A stretch of 7,834 bases of DNA from Gammaproteobacteria bacterium (GTDB lineage: Bacteria; Pseudomonadota; Gammaproteobacteria; Xanthomonadales; Xanthomonadaceae). The DNA is taken from the NCBI GenBank assembly GCA_025360985.1, contig JANYBA010000109.1, positions 1 to 7,834 of the forward strand, given 5' to 3'. Below are positions 1-7,714 of the stretch, in pieces (the first letter of the stretch is position 1; each line of letters opens with the position of its first letter). The position numbers and the translations under genes were made by a program. The notes beneath the pieces were generated by a model. That model saw only the letters and a program-made list of their open reading frames with translations. It did no database searches and was not told where the DNA came from.

Positions 1-1
1 C

Positions 2-832
2 GGCGAAGAAGACGCGATCGTTTCCGATGCGCTGAACCATGCCTCGATCATCGACGGCATCCGCCTGTGCAAGGCCAAGCGCTACCGCTACGGCAATTGC
101 GACATGGCCGACCTCGAGAAACAGTTGCGCCTGGCCAGGGCCGACGGCGTACGCGACATCCTGATCAGCAGCGACGGCGTGTTCTCCATGGACGGTTCCA
201 TCGCCCCGCTCGACGAGATCACGCGGCTGGCGGACAAATACGGCGCGCTGGTCCATATCGACGAATGCCATGCCACCGGCTTCCTTGGCGCCACCGGCCG
301 CGGCAGCGCCGAGGTCAAGGGGGTGCTGGACAAGATCGACATCTTCACCGGTACGCTCGGCAAGGCCCTGGGCGGCGCTCTCGGCGGCTTCACCACCGGC
401 CGCAAGGCAGTGATCGAATTGTTGCGCCAGCGTTCGCGGCCCTACCTGTTCTCCAATTCGTTGCCGCCGCATGTCGTGGCTGCCGGCATCAAGGTGTTCG
501 ACATGCTGGCCTCGGCCGGCGACCTGCGCGAACGGCTGATGGCCAACACCCGCTACTTCCGTGCGCAGATGACCCAAGCCGGCTTCGACCTCAAGCCGGG
601 CGAGCACCCGATCTGCCCGGTGATGCTGTACGACGCGCCACTGGCGCAGCAGTTCGCCTCCGGCCTGCTCGACGAGGGCATCTACGCCATCGGCTTCTTT
701 TTCCCGGTCGTCGCCAAGGGCCAGGCGCGCATCCGCACCCAGATGAGCGCGGCGCATTCGCGCGAACACCTCGACCGCGCCATCGCGGCATTCACGAAGG
801 TCGGTCGGCGCCTGGGCGTGCTAAAGAGCTGA
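2..832 (+). CDS. kbl: Glycine C-acetyltransferase (2-amino-3-ketobutyrate CoA ligase), 5'-truncated by window edge
   Basis: This PLP-dependent cytosolic enzyme cleaves 2-amino-3-ketobutyrate with CoA to glycine and acetyl-CoA. It is the second step of threonine breakdown after threonine dehydrogenase. The frame is open from base 2, so the start lies outside the window. The 276 residues seen match the C-terminal part of the roughly 398-residue E. coli Kbl as I remember it, including [10 protein letters not shown] near the window start, [42 protein letters not shown] and [14 protein letters not shown]. The PLP Schiff-base lysine is the AAG at 362-364, and the cofactor-contacting Asp of HIDE is at 260-262. 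An internal ATG at 104 is not the start, because family sequence continues upstream of it. The gene ends inside the 3' end of the convergent pseudouridine synthase gene. No tdh is visible in the window. It is distinguished from other alpha-oxoamine synthases (BioF, HemA, SPT) by near-continuous agreement with Kbl. Confidence 0.95.
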   Translation, partial: GEEDAIVSDALNHASIIDGIRLCKAKRYRYGNCDMADLEKQLRLARADGVRDILISSDGVFSMDGSIAPLDEITRLADKYGALVHIDECHATGFLGATGRGSAEVKGVLDKIDIFTGTLGKALGGALGGFTTGRKAVIELLRQRSRPYLFSNSLPPHVVAAGIKVFDMLASAGDLRERLMANTRYFRAQMTQAGFDLKPGEHPICPVMLYDAPLAQQFASGLLDEGIYAIGFFFPVVAKGQARIRTQMSAAHSREHLDRAIAAFTKVGRRLGVLKS

Positions 833-1553
833 TTTCCGCGGCGGTCAACTCGCGCCACTGGCCTTTCGGCAGATCGCCGAGTGCGATCGCGCCGATCGCC
901 ACCCGCACCAGCCGCAGCACTGCGACGTCGAACGCCGCCAGCAGGCGGCGGATTTGCCGGTTGCGGCCTTCGACGAGCACGATTTCCAGCCAGGCGTTCT
1001 TGTCGCCCACGCGCAACAGGCGCGCTGACTTGGCCCGGAGGCGCTCGCCCTGTTGGACCACGCCGGCCGGCAGCGATCGCAGCAGTGCTTCATCGGGAAT
1101 GGCATCGACCTGCACGTGGTAGGTCTTGTCGGGACCGGTCGCGGGATCGGTAACTCCGGCGGCCCAGGCCGGGTCATTGCAAAATAGCAGCAGGCCTTCG
1201 CTGGCCTTGTCCAGGCGGCCCACCGGCGCCAGCCACGGCAGATCGGCGCCATCGAAGCAGCGATAGACCGTGTCGCGGCCGTGTTCGTCGCGCGCGCTGG
1301 TCACCAGTCCGCGCGGCTTGTTGAGCGCCAGGAAGCGATAAGCAGCCGGCACGTCGTTGCCGCAGGCGACCGTATCCAGACCCATGCGTACGGGGAATTC
1401 CGGATCGCGCACGACCCGGCCGTTGACCATCACCCGGCCATCACGCACCCACTGCGCGGCCTGCGTGCGCGAGGCGAGGCCGAGCTTGGAGATCACCCGC
1501 GCGACGCCGTGGCGCGGCGGCGCATCGGATTTCGATTTGTCCTTGCCGTGCAT
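792..1553 (-). CDS. rRNA pseudouridine synthase, RsuA/RluB/RluE family
   Basis: The product isomerises one uridine of ribosomal RNA to pseudouridine. An N-terminal S4 RNA-binding domain ([20 protein letters not shown] and onward, roughly residues 17-50 from the chosen start) precedes the catalytic domain. That domain has the family signature [13 protein letters not shown], in which Asp115 is the expected nucleophile, and the late motif [10 protein letters not shown]. At 253 residues it is normal for the family. I prefer the ATG at 1553. The longer option at 1592 adds 13 residues lacking family character and would place its start codon inside the 1584-1607 palindrome. Neither start has a clear Shine-Dalgarno. 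The target rRNA position (16S, or a 23S site such as those of RluB, RluE or RluF) cannot be decided by eye, so no symbol is given. The 3' end overlaps the end of kbl by 41 bp on the opposite strand, and the gene diverges from the lipid operon. Confidence 0.9.
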   Translation of the reverse strand: MHGKDKSKSDAPPRHGVARVISKLGLASRTQAAQWVRDGRVMVNGRVVRDPEFPVRMGLDTVACGNDVPAAYRFLALNKPRGLVTSARDEHGRDTVYRCFDGADLPWLAPVGRLDKASEGLLLFCNDPAWAAGVTDPATGPDKTYHVQVDAIPDEALLRSLPAGVVQQGERLRAKSARLLRVGDKNAWLEIVLVEGRNRQIRRLLAAFDVAVLRLVRVAIGAIALGDLPKGQWRELTAAEISSLARPGADRPS

Positions 1554-1583
1554 CCGGCTAGGATCGCCCAGCGTAATGGTTGT

Positions 1584-1607
1584 GGCCAGCATTGATTAAT
1601 GCTGGCC
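1584..1607. repeat. Perfect inverted repeat (10-bp arms, 4-base centre) in the divergent intergenic region
   Basis: GGCCAGCATT (1584-1593) and AATGCTGGCC (1598-1607) are exact reverse complements separated by GATT. The repeat lies between the pseudouridine synthase start (1553) and the desaturase start (1645). It could be an operator for a dimeric regulator or a hairpin in a leader transcript. There is no T-tract, so an intrinsic terminator is unlikely. I see no convincing -35/-10 pair on either strand of 1554-1644, so its position relative to promoters is unknown. Confidence 0.6.
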
Positions 1608-1644
1608 GATCGGTTCACCCTGCCATCACCGCCGCGCCCCGACC

Positions 1645-2598
1645 ATGCCCGCCATGACCGAGTCCATCATTTCCGAGCAAGCATCATCGGCGCGACGGTG
1701 GTTGCCGTCCGTGTTGCGCTGGTTCGACACCGGGCAGCAGGCGCCAGTCGCGTCGGATCGGCTCGATCGCATCGACTGGCTGCGCGTCCTGCCTTTCATC
1801 GGCCTGCATCTTGCTTGCCTTGGCGTGCTCGTCGTCGGCGTGTCCTGGTTCGCGCTGGCGATGGCGTTCGCGCTTTACGCGGCGCGGATGTTCGCCATCA
1901 CCGGTTTCTACCACCGGTATTTTTCCCACAAGGCGTTCAAGACGTCGCGAGCGCTGCAATTCCTGTTCGCCGTGGTCGGCGCCGCCAGCGTCCAGCGCGG
2001 GCCTTTGTGGTGGGCCGCGCACCACCGGCACCACCACCGCCACGCCGACACCGAGCACGACATCCACTCGCCCCGGCACGGTTTCTGGCGCAGCCACATG
2101 GGCTGGTTCCTGACGCCGCGCGGCTTCGGCACCAACGTCGATGCGATCAAGGACCTGGTCCGCTACCCGGAACTGCGCCTGCTCGATCGCTTCGACATCC
2201 TGGTGCCGGTGGTGCTGGCGGTCGCGCTGTTCCTGCTTGGCGGCTGGCTGTCGGTGCACGCTCCTGGCCTGCACACGACCGGCCCGCAATTGCTCGTTTG
2301 GGGTTTCTTCGTTTCGACCGTGGCGCTGTTCCACGTCACCGTCACCATCAACTCCTTGGCGCACCGCTGGGGCAGCCGGCGCTTCGCCACCCGCGACGAC
2401 AGCCGCAACAACGGCCTGCTCGCGCTGCTGACCTTCGGCGAAGGCTGGCACAACAACCACCACCATTTCCCGGGTTCTGCGCGCCAGGGCGTGGTCTGGT
2501 GGGAAATCGACCTGACCTACTACCTGCTGCGACTGTTCGCCAGCGTCGGCCTGGTCTGGGACATGAAATCGGTGCCGCCGATGCTGCGGCGGCCATGA
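1645..2598 (+). CDS. Membrane fatty acid desaturase (acyl-CoA/acyl-lipid delta-9 type)
   Basis: This integral-membrane di-iron desaturase should insert a cis double bond into saturated acyl chains using O2 and electrons from an outside donor. All three histidine boxes are present: HRYFSH (His90-His95, HxxxxH), the HxxHH pattern starting at His126 inside HHRHHH, and HNNHH (His269-His273) within GEGWHNNHHHFP. NSLAHRWG near residue 240 is the extra conserved Asn/His region of acyl-CoA desaturases. Hydrophobic segments lie around residues 46-82, 103-115, 184-203 and 216-234. At 317 residues it is slightly short, as usual for bacterial members without a cytochrome b5 domain. The ATG at 1645 is used; ATG 1654 in the same frame is equally possible, and neither has a Shine-Dalgarno. 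It is the first gene of the operon, and its stop overlaps the next start as ATGA (2595-2598). The substrate and double-bond position are inferred from the family. Confidence 0.93.
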   Translation: MPAMTESIISEQASSARRWLPSVLRWFDTGQQAPVASDRLDRIDWLRVLPFIGLHLACLGVLVVGVSWFALAMAFALYAARMFAITGFYHRYFSHKAFKTSRALQFLFAVVGAASVQRGPLWWAAHHRHHHRHADTEHDIHSPRHGFWRSHMGWFLTPRGFGTNVDAIKDLVRYPELRLLDRFDILVPVVLAVALFLLGGWLSVHAPGLHTTGPQLLVWGFFVSTVALFHVTVTINSLAHRWGSRRFATRDDSRNNGLLALLTFGEGWHNNHHHFPGSARQGVVWWEIDLTYYLLRLFASVGLVWDMKSVPPMLRRP

Positions 2599-3836
2599 AG
2601 ATCGCGGTCATCGGCAGCGGCATCGCCGGCCTGGGCGCGGCATGGCTGCTCGGCCGGAAACACGAGGTCGTGCTCTACGAACAGGACGATCGCCTCGGCG
2701 GCCACACCCACACGCATCGGGTCGTCCAGGCCGGCCGCGAATATGCCATCGACACCGGTTTCATCGTCCACAACCCGGCGAACTATCCGCTGCTGACGCG
2801 GTTGTTCGACGAACTCGGCGTCGAGTCCCAGGGCACCACCATGGGCTTTTCCGTGCAGGACGCGCGCAGCGGCCTCGAATATAACGCCACCAACCTCAAT
2901 GCCATGTTCTGCCAGCGGCGCAACCTGGTTTCGCCGCGCTTCATCGGCATGGTCCGGGAGATCCTGCGCTTCTACCGCGAGTGCGGCGCCCTGCTGCAGG
3001 AATCCGGCGATGGCCCGGCGCTCGGCGCCTACCTGCGCGACAATGATTACTCGACACTGTTCATCGAAGACCACCTGGTTCCGATGGCTTCGGCGCTGTG
3101 GTCTTCGCCTTCGGCAACCATCCTGGAGTTTCCGGCGAAATACCTGGTCAGGTTCATGGACAACCACCACATGCTGCAAGTGGACCGTCGACCCGAGTGG
3201 CGGGTCGTCCGCGGCGGTTCGTCCGCTTACATCGCGGCAATGCAACGAAGCTGGCGAGTGACCACGCGCTTGTCGTCGCCCGTGCGGGCCATCTCCAGGG
3301 ACGCCGATGGCGTGGTGGTTCGTTGCGCCTCTGGCGAGGACCGTTTCGACCAGGTCGTGCTCGCCTGCCACAGCGACCAGGCCCTGGCACTTCTGGCCGA
3401 TGCCAGCATGGCCGAGCGCGACATCCTCGGTGCTATCCCCTACCAGGAAAACGAGACCGTGCTGCACACCGACGCGCGCATCCTGCCGCGCAATCGCCGC
3501 GCCTGGGCAGCCTGGAACGCCTTCGTGCCGGCGACGCCGGGCGCGACCTGCACGGTGAGCTATTGCATGAACCTGCTGCAATCGCTGCAGTCACCGGAAC
3601 CGTTCGTGGTTTCGCTCAACCGCAGCGCCGACATCGCCGCCGACAAGGTGCTGGCGCGGATGCGTTACCAGCACCCGGTCTACTCGCACGCGAGCGTGTC
3701 GGCGCAAGCTCGGCGCACGGAAATCAGTGGCACGAACCGCATCTGGTTCGCGGGCGCTTATTGGGGATTTGGTTTCCACGAAGACGGCCTGCGCAGTGGC
3801 GTCGAAGTGGCGCGCGCGCTGGGAGCGCCGTGGTGA
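2595..3836 (+). CDS. FAD-dependent amine-oxidase-like flavoprotein (NAD(P)-binding Rossmann)
   Basis: This 413-residue flavoprotein opens with a dinucleotide-binding fold: GSGIAGLG (GxGxxG, residues 7-12), an acidic residue at the end of the second strand (Glu29 in LYEQ), and the RLGGHTHTH segment at 33-41. The C-terminus has the second FAD-contact motif [16 protein letters not shown] and the helix that follows. This architecture is shared with monoamine oxidases, phytoene desaturase-like enzymes and the conserved flavoprotein found beside CFA synthases in many proteobacteria. That neighbourhood, rather than any amine substrate, is the best guide to function, so a redox step on modified acyl chains is inferred. 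The ATG at 2595 overlaps the desaturase stop, and the first residues are already the Rossmann motif, which fixes the start. A much longer open frame upstream (from 1599) is only the read-through shadow of the desaturase gene. The stop overlaps the next start as GTGA (3833-3836). Confidence 0.94.
   Translation: MKIAVIGSGIAGLGAAWLLGRKHEVVLYEQDDRLGGHTHTHRVVQAGREYAIDTGFIVHNPANYPLLTRLFDELGVESQGTTMGFSVQDARSGLEYNATNLNAMFCQRRNLVSPRFIGMVREILRFYRECGALLQESGDGPALGAYLRDNDYSTLFIEDHLVPMASALWSSPSATILEFPAKYLVRFMDNHHMLQVDRRPEWRVVRGGSSAYIAAMQRSWRVTTRLSSPVRAISRDADGVVVRCASGEDRFDQVVLACHSDQALALLADASMAERDILGAIPYQENETVLHTDARILPRNRRAWAAWNAFVPATPGATCTVSYCMNLLQSLQSPEPFVVSLNRSADIAADKVLARMRYQHPVYSHASVSAQARRTEISGTNRIWFAGAYWGFGFHEDGLRSGVEVARALGAPW
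3821..3825 (+). promoter_or_regulatory. Ribosome binding site deciding the GTG start of the DUF1365 gene
   Basis: GGGAG lies 7 bases before the GTG at 3833 and only 4 before the adjacent in-frame GTG at 3830. Spacing therefore favours 3833, which also gives the 4-base GTGA overlap seen at the other junctions as ATGA. Confidence 0.6.
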
Positions 3837-4627
3837 CGACGGCTACGTTCAAGAGCGCCATCTACGAGGGCTGGGTCCGGCATCGTCGGTTCGCGCCCCA
3901 GGCGCACGAATTTCGCTACAAAGTATTCCAGCTCTACGTCGACCTCGCCGAGCTGGACGAATTGTTCCGCGGCCGTTGGTTCTGGTCGCGCGATCACGCC
4001 AACCTCGCCCAGTTCCGGCGCCGCGATTACTTCGGCGACCCTGGGATCCCGCTCGAACAGGCGGTGCGCGACCGCGTCGAAGTCGAGACCGGCCGCCGGC
4101 CCACCGGACCGATCCGCCTGCTGACCCACGGCCGCTATTTCGGCAAGACCATGAATCCGGTGAGTTTCTACTACGGCTTCCAGAACGATGGCGAAACGCT
4201 TGACTGGATCCTCGCCGAGATCACCAACACGCCCTGGGGCGAGCGCCATGCCTACCTGCTGACCGCGGACCAGGCCGAGCCGCATGGGCGCGCGCTGCAT
4301 TGGCGATTCGAAAAGCAATTCCACGTCTCGCCCTTCATCGCCATGGACCGCCGCTATCACTGGGCCTTCACGCCGCCGGGAGCGGAGTTGCGCGCGCACA
4401 TGGATGTCTTCGACGCTACCGGGCGCGAGTTTGACGCCACGCTGACGCTCGAACGGCGACCATGGTCCGCACGAGTCCTGGCCTCCTGCCTGTCCCGCTA
4501 CCCGTTGCTCACCGCGAAGGTCGCGATCGGGATCTACTGGCAGGCGGCGCGGCTCTGGCTCAAGCGCGTTCCGTTCCAGCCGCACCCGAAAACCCTGCCG
4601 CCAACCTCCGTCCGGAGTCAGCCATGA
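3833..4627 (+). CDS. DUF1365 family protein
   Basis: This 264-residue protein belongs to the DUF1365 family, recognised from the N-terminal [19 protein letters not shown], the central [13 protein letters not shown] (104-116) and the [17 protein letters not shown] segment (161-177). Many conserved His, Tyr and Asp residues suggest a catalytic or metal/lipid-binding role, but no reaction is established by anything visible here. There is no signal peptide. A mildly hydrophobic stretch near residues 215-243 ([20 protein letters not shown]) could associate with the membrane. Family members very commonly sit between the flavoprotein and the CFA-like methyltransferase, exactly as here, so a step in acyl-chain modification is inferred. 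A GTG start is assigned from RBS spacing. The stop overlaps the next start as ATGA (4624-4627), implying translational coupling. Confidence 0.92.
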   Translation: MTTATFKSAIYEGWVRHRRFAPQAHEFRYKVFQLYVDLAELDELFRGRWFWSRDHANLAQFRRRDYFGDPGIPLEQAVRDRVEVETGRRPTGPIRLLTHGRYFGKTMNPVSFYYGFQNDGETLDWILAEITNTPWGERHAYLLTADQAEPHGRALHWRFEKQFHVSPFIAMDRRYHWAFTPPGAELRAHMDVFDATGREFDATLTLERRPWSARVLASCLSRYPLLTAKVAIGIYWQAARLWLKRVPFQPHPKTLPPTSVRSQP

Positions 4628-5907
4628 ACAGCCCCGCACAATCATTGAGCAGCGAACTCGCCGGCGGCGATGTCTACGGCGGGGTCGACCGCTTCTTGCG
4701 CGCGCGCTTGCTCGAACGCCTCGCCCGCCTGCGGGGGGGCACGGTGATCATTCATGATGGTCTTGGCAGCCAGCGCGTCGGCAGCGACGAAGGCAACGAT
4801 CCGCTGCAGGTCGTGATCCGCGTGCACGCCCCGGCTTTCTATCGCGCCGCCGCCGGCAACGGCTCGGTCGGCGCGGGCGAGTCGTACATGGCGGGCGAAT
4901 GGACCTGCGACGACCTGGTCGGGCTGGTGCGCCTGCTGGTGCGCAATCGCGACCTGCTCGACGGCATGGAAGGCGGACTGGCGAAACTTGCTGGCATCGC
5001 CATGAAGGGCTGGCACGCGCTGCGCCGCAATACCCGCCAGGGCAGCCGCCGGAACATTTCCGCGCACTACGACCTTGGAAACGAACTGTTCCGACTGTTC
5101 CTCGACGACGACATGATGTATTCGTCGGCGATCTTCGCCGACGCCAGTGACACGCTCGAGACCGCTTCCCGGCGCAAGCTGGACCGGATCTGCCAGAAGC
5201 TCGCGCTCAAGCCGAGCGACCACCTCGTCGAAATCGGCACCGGCTGGGGCGGCATGGCCATCCACGCCGCGCGCGAATACGGCTGCCGCGTCACCACGAC
5301 GACGATCTCCAGGGAGCAGCACGAACTCGCCAGCCAACGCGTTGCCGAGGCTGGCTTGACCGATCGCATTACCTTGTTGCGCGAGGACTATCGCGACCTC
5401 TCTGGAAGCTTCGACAAACTGGTCTCGGTCGAGATGATCGAAGCGATCGGCCACCAGTATCTGGACACTTATTTCGAAAAATGCGCCTCATTGCTCAAGC
5501 CCGACGGCCTCGCCCTGGTCCAGGCCATCACCATCGAGGACCACCGCTACCAGCAGGCGCTGCGCTCGGTGGATTTCATCCGCCGCCACATCTTCCCGGG
5601 TAGCTTCATCCCGAGCGTGACCGCCATGACCGACGCGGCCGCGCGCGCCGGTGATCTGCGCCTGCTCAACCTGGAAGACATCGGCCCCAGCTACGCATTG
5701 ACGCTGAACCATTGGCGCCGGCGCTTCCTGGCCAAGCTCGACCAGGTGCGCGCGCTCGGCTACGACGAACGCTTCGTGCGCATGTGGGAATTTTATCTTT
5801 GCTATTGCGAGGGCGGATTCATCGAACGCTCGATCAGCGATGTGCATTTGCTGTTCGCGTGCCCCGGCAATCGCCGCGAACAATTCCTGCCTGGCCTGGC
5901 GAACTGA
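4624..5907 (+). CDS. Cyclopropane-fatty-acyl-phospholipid synthase-like SAM-dependent methyltransferase
   Basis: This 427-residue class I methyltransferase of the CFA synthase family should transfer a SAM methylene/methyl group onto the double bond of unsaturated phospholipid chains at the membrane surface. Visible features in order are a lipid-recognition N-terminal domain (about 1-145), HYDLGNELF (148-156), SAM motif I EIGTGWGG (203-210), TTISREQ (226-232), the EDYRDL loop (254-259), [10 protein letters not shown] (267-276), RRHIFPG (320-326) and a C-terminal helix bundle with [11 protein letters not shown]. Compared with E. coli Cfa from memory, Glu239, Ile268 and Tyr317 correspond to Glu273, Ile302 and Tyr357. 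However, Cys139 corresponds to Ser168 and His266 to Gln300. This places it in the branch that accompanies DUF1365 and flavoprotein genes, and the exact product is uncertain. The start at 4624 is supported by GGAG 6 bases upstream (4614-4617) and the ATGA overlap. Confidence 0.94.
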   Translation: MNSPAQSLSSELAGGDVYGGVDRFLRARLLERLARLRGGTVIIHDGLGSQRVGSDEGNDPLQVVIRVHAPAFYRAAAGNGSVGAGESYMAGEWTCDDLVGLVRLLVRNRDLLDGMEGGLAKLAGIAMKGWHALRRNTRQGSRRNISAHYDLGNELFRLFLDDDMMYSSAIFADASDTLETASRRKLDRICQKLALKPSDHLVEIGTGWGGMAIHAAREYGCRVTTTTISREQHELASQRVAEAGLTDRITLLREDYRDLSGSFDKLVSVEMIEAIGHQYLDTYFEKCASLLKPDGLALVQAITIEDHRYQQALRSVDFIRRHIFPGSFIPSVTAMTDAAARAGDLRLLNLEDIGPSYALTLNHWRRRFLAKLDQVRALGYDERFVRMWEFYLCYCEGGFIERSISDVHLLFACPGNRREQFLPGLAN

Positions 5908-5911
5908 GCGT

Positions 5912-6451
5912 ATGTGGCCCCGGCTCGCCAACGCGGTGGGGTTCCAGCTCGTCTGGTTGTGCTGCGTCGCCGGCGCCGGCAGCGGCCGCGGTTGGGCAGG
6001 ACCGCTGGCGGCATTGGCATTCGCGCTGCTCACGCTGGCGTTCGGCGGCTGCGCGCGCAGTGACCTGCGCTTGCTGGCGATGGTCTTGCCGATCGGTCTC
6101 GCTTTCGACAGCAGCCTGGCGGCGCTCGGATGGATCCACTACGCCCAGTCTTGGCCATCGGCGGACATCGCGCCGGCCTGGATCCTGGCGCTCTGGTCCG
6201 GCTTCGCGCTGACCTTGAACCATTCCCTCGCGTTCCTGAAACAGCGACCGGCGTTATCTGCCCTGCTCGGACTGGTGGGCGGGCCCATGGCCTACGTCGC
6301 CGCGGAACGGGCCTTCCACGCCGTGGAGTTGGCCGCGCCGCAGCTGCTCCCGCTGTTGGCCTTGGCCATCGGCTGGGCCGCGGCGATTCCCTTGTTGTTT
6401 CGCCTCGAATTGCTCGCCAGTGGCGTGCGCGCCCGGAGCGCAATCGCATGA
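5912..6451 (+). CDS. DUF2878 family integral membrane protein
   Basis: A 179-residue, almost entirely hydrophobic protein with about six predicted membrane helices (around 8-24, 30-46, 52-72, 85-103, 115-131 and 142-163). The LNHSLAFL segment (102-109) and GGPMAYVAAE (123-132) are the kind of conserved polar spots seen in DUF2878, a family of unknown function often next to CFA-like and DUF1295 genes. Family assignment is from memory and less certain than for its neighbours. It starts 4 bases after the CFA-like stop, with only a weak TGAG before it, so it is probably translated by coupling. Its stop overlaps the next start as ATGA (6448-6451). It likely acts in the inner membrane as a partner of the lipid-modifying enzymes; no reaction is proposed. 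Confidence 0.8.
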   Translation: MWPRLANAVGFQLVWLCCVAGAGSGRGWAGPLAALAFALLTLAFGGCARSDLRLLAMVLPIGLAFDSSLAALGWIHYAQSWPSADIAPAWILALWSGFALTLNHSLAFLKQRPALSALLGLVGGPMAYVAAERAFHAVELAAPQLLPLLALAIGWAAAIPLLFRLELLASGVRARSAIA

Positions 6452-7227
6452 CGCCGATCCTGCAGCTTGGAATCGTCTGGTCGGTCTCGGCCCTGGCCAT
6501 GGTCGTGGTTTGGGCGATTTCGATGCGAGTCAACAACATCGGCTACGTCGACGTGGCCTGGGCCGGACTGATGGCGATCGCCGCCCTGCTCGCCGGCGCC
6601 TTCGGCGGCGGATCGGAGCTGCCGCGAGCGCTGGTCGCGCTGTTCGGCGGCGTCTGGGGCACGCGCCTGTGCCTGCACCTGCTCGTTCGCGTTTTGCACG
6701 AAGCCGAGGACGGCCGCTACCAGAACCTGCGCGCCACCTGGGGCAGCGGCGCGGTGAAGTTCTTCGTCTTCTTCCAGTTGCAGGCACTGGTGGTGGCCTT
6801 GTTCTCCCTGCCTTTTATCGCCGCTGCGAGCCGCCACGACAATCGCCTGGACGTGTTCGCGCTGGCGGCGATCGCGGTCTGGTTGCTGGCGGTCGGCGGC
6901 GAAAGCCTGGCCGACCGGCAATTGGCGACGTTCCGCAAGGACTCGACAAACAGGGGAAAAACCTGCCGCGAGGGGCTGTGGGCGTGGTCCCGCCATCCCA
7001 ACTATTTTTTCGAATGGTTGCACTGGTTCGCCTACGCGCTGCTGGCGTTCGCCACCCCATGGTTCTGGGTGAGCCTGATCGGACCGGTGCTGATGTTCGC
7101 CTTCCTCTACCGCGTTAGCGGCATCCCCTGGACCGAGGCGCAGTCGTTGCGCTCGCGCGGCGACGATTACCGGCGCTACCAGGCTGAAGTGAGCGCCTTC
7201 TTCCCCATGCCGCCGCGCCTAACTTGA
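6448..7227 (+). CDS. DUF1295 family membrane protein (steroid 5-alpha-reductase/ICMT-like fold)
   Basis: A 259-residue polytopic membrane protein. The C-terminal part carries the DUF1295 signature: GLWAWSRHPNYFFEWLHW (about 176-193), which resembles the cofactor-binding HPNY region of 5-alpha-steroid reductases and isoprenylcysteine methyltransferases, and a terminal YRRYQAEVSAFFP (241-253). Helices are expected near 7-24, 37-53, 60-80, 104-124, 135-150, 190-204 and 208-222. Family resemblance suggests an NADPH-dependent double-bond reductase or a SAM-dependent methyltransferase acting on a lipid, but the substrate is unknown. A GGAG at 6435-6438 stands 9 bases before the ATG, which also overlaps the preceding stop by 4 bases. 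It is followed 16 bp later by a second CFA-like gene. Confidence 0.87.
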   Translation: MTPILQLGIVWSVSALAMVVVWAISMRVNNIGYVDVAWAGLMAIAALLAGAFGGGSELPRALVALFGGVWGTRLCLHLLVRVLHEAEDGRYQNLRATWGSGAVKFFVFFQLQALVVALFSLPFIAAASRHDNRLDVFALAAIAVWLLAVGGESLADRQLATFRKDSTNRGKTCREGLWAWSRHPNYFFEWLHWFAYALLAFATPWFWVSLIGPVLMFAFLYRVSGIPWTEAQSLRSRGDDYRRYQAEVSAFFPMPPRLT

Positions 7228-7233
7228 ATCATT

Positions 7234-7237
7234 GGAG
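7234..7237 (+). promoter_or_regulatory. Ribosome binding site for the second CFA-like gene
   Basis: GGAG stands 6 bases before the ATG at 7244. It supports that start over the in-frame TTG at 7232, which overlaps the motif itself. Confidence 0.6.
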
Positions 7238-7243
7238 CCCCAG

Positions 7244-7714
7244 ATGTCCCTGATTGATCTTTGCGAGCGTGGGCTGGTGCCCGATGCGCTCGTCCGCCTC
7301 GGCATCCGCCGGCTGTGCCGCAAGCGCCTGCGCGACGAAGGCGCGTTCGACCTTGAGCAGGCCGACCGGCGCTTTCGCGAGTTGATCCTGGAACTTCGCA
7401 ACAGCCCGATCGCCATCGAGACGGCCGCTGCCAACGAGCAACATTACGAGGTGCCGACGGCTTTCTTCCAGCATTGCCTGGGACGGCGCCTGAAGTATTC
7501 GAGCTGCTACTACCCGAAGGGCGACGAAACGCTCGACCAGGCCGAGTCGGCGATGCTCGAACTCTATGGCGAGCGCGCCGGGCTCGCCGACGGCCAAGCC
7601 ATCCTGGGTTTTCAGTTTGTCGGCCTGGGCCAGACCAACGAAGGCAGAGACACCCTCCGCGCAATCAGCGCGATCGTCAGTGAATTTCAGCACGCAATGC
7701 ATTTAGTGGAATAG
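7244..7714 (+). pseudogene. Truncated second CFA-synthase-like SAM-dependent methyltransferase
   Basis: The first roughly 121 residues belong to a CFA-synthase-like methyltransferase different from the one upstream. ANEQHYEVPTAFF (63-75), the LKYSSCYY segment (83-90) and LYGERAGLADGQAIL (107-121) are the region that leads directly into SAM motif I. The expected ELGCGWG-type motif never appears. From codon 122 (base 7607) the sequence is unrelated, and the frame ends after 35 further residues at 7714, giving 156 residues where relatives usually have well over 300. Without motif I and the rest of the Rossmann core it cannot bind SAM. Neither other forward frame restores the family, so this is not a simple frameshift. 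The start, RBS and 16-bp spacing are intact, so it was the last gene of the operon. Causes could be deletion, insertion of foreign DNA, or an assembly misjoin. Confidence 0.78.

Noticed and set aside
2520..3581. A 353-codon open frame on the minus strand.
   Set aside because: It is antisense to the flavoprotein gene, has no recognisable motif, and is expected from codon bias in GC-rich DNA.
1599..3836. A 745-codon open frame apparently fusing an unknown N-terminal domain to the flavoprotein.
   Set aside because: Its first 332 codons lie in a different frame of the desaturase gene and read as Arg/Pro/Ala-rich high-GC shadow. The flavoprotein clearly begins at 2595 with its Rossmann motif.
3098..4627. 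A 509-codon open frame containing the DUF1365 protein with a long N-terminal extension.
   Set aside because: The part before 3833 is an out-of-frame shadow of the flavoprotein gene. The GTG at 3833 has an RBS and family homology begins there.
7229..7702. A minus-strand open frame crossing the truncation point.
   Set aside because: Most of it is antisense to the methyltransferase remnant. Only its first 30-odd codons are in the foreign segment, there is no Shine-Dalgarno before its ATG, and no family is recognised.
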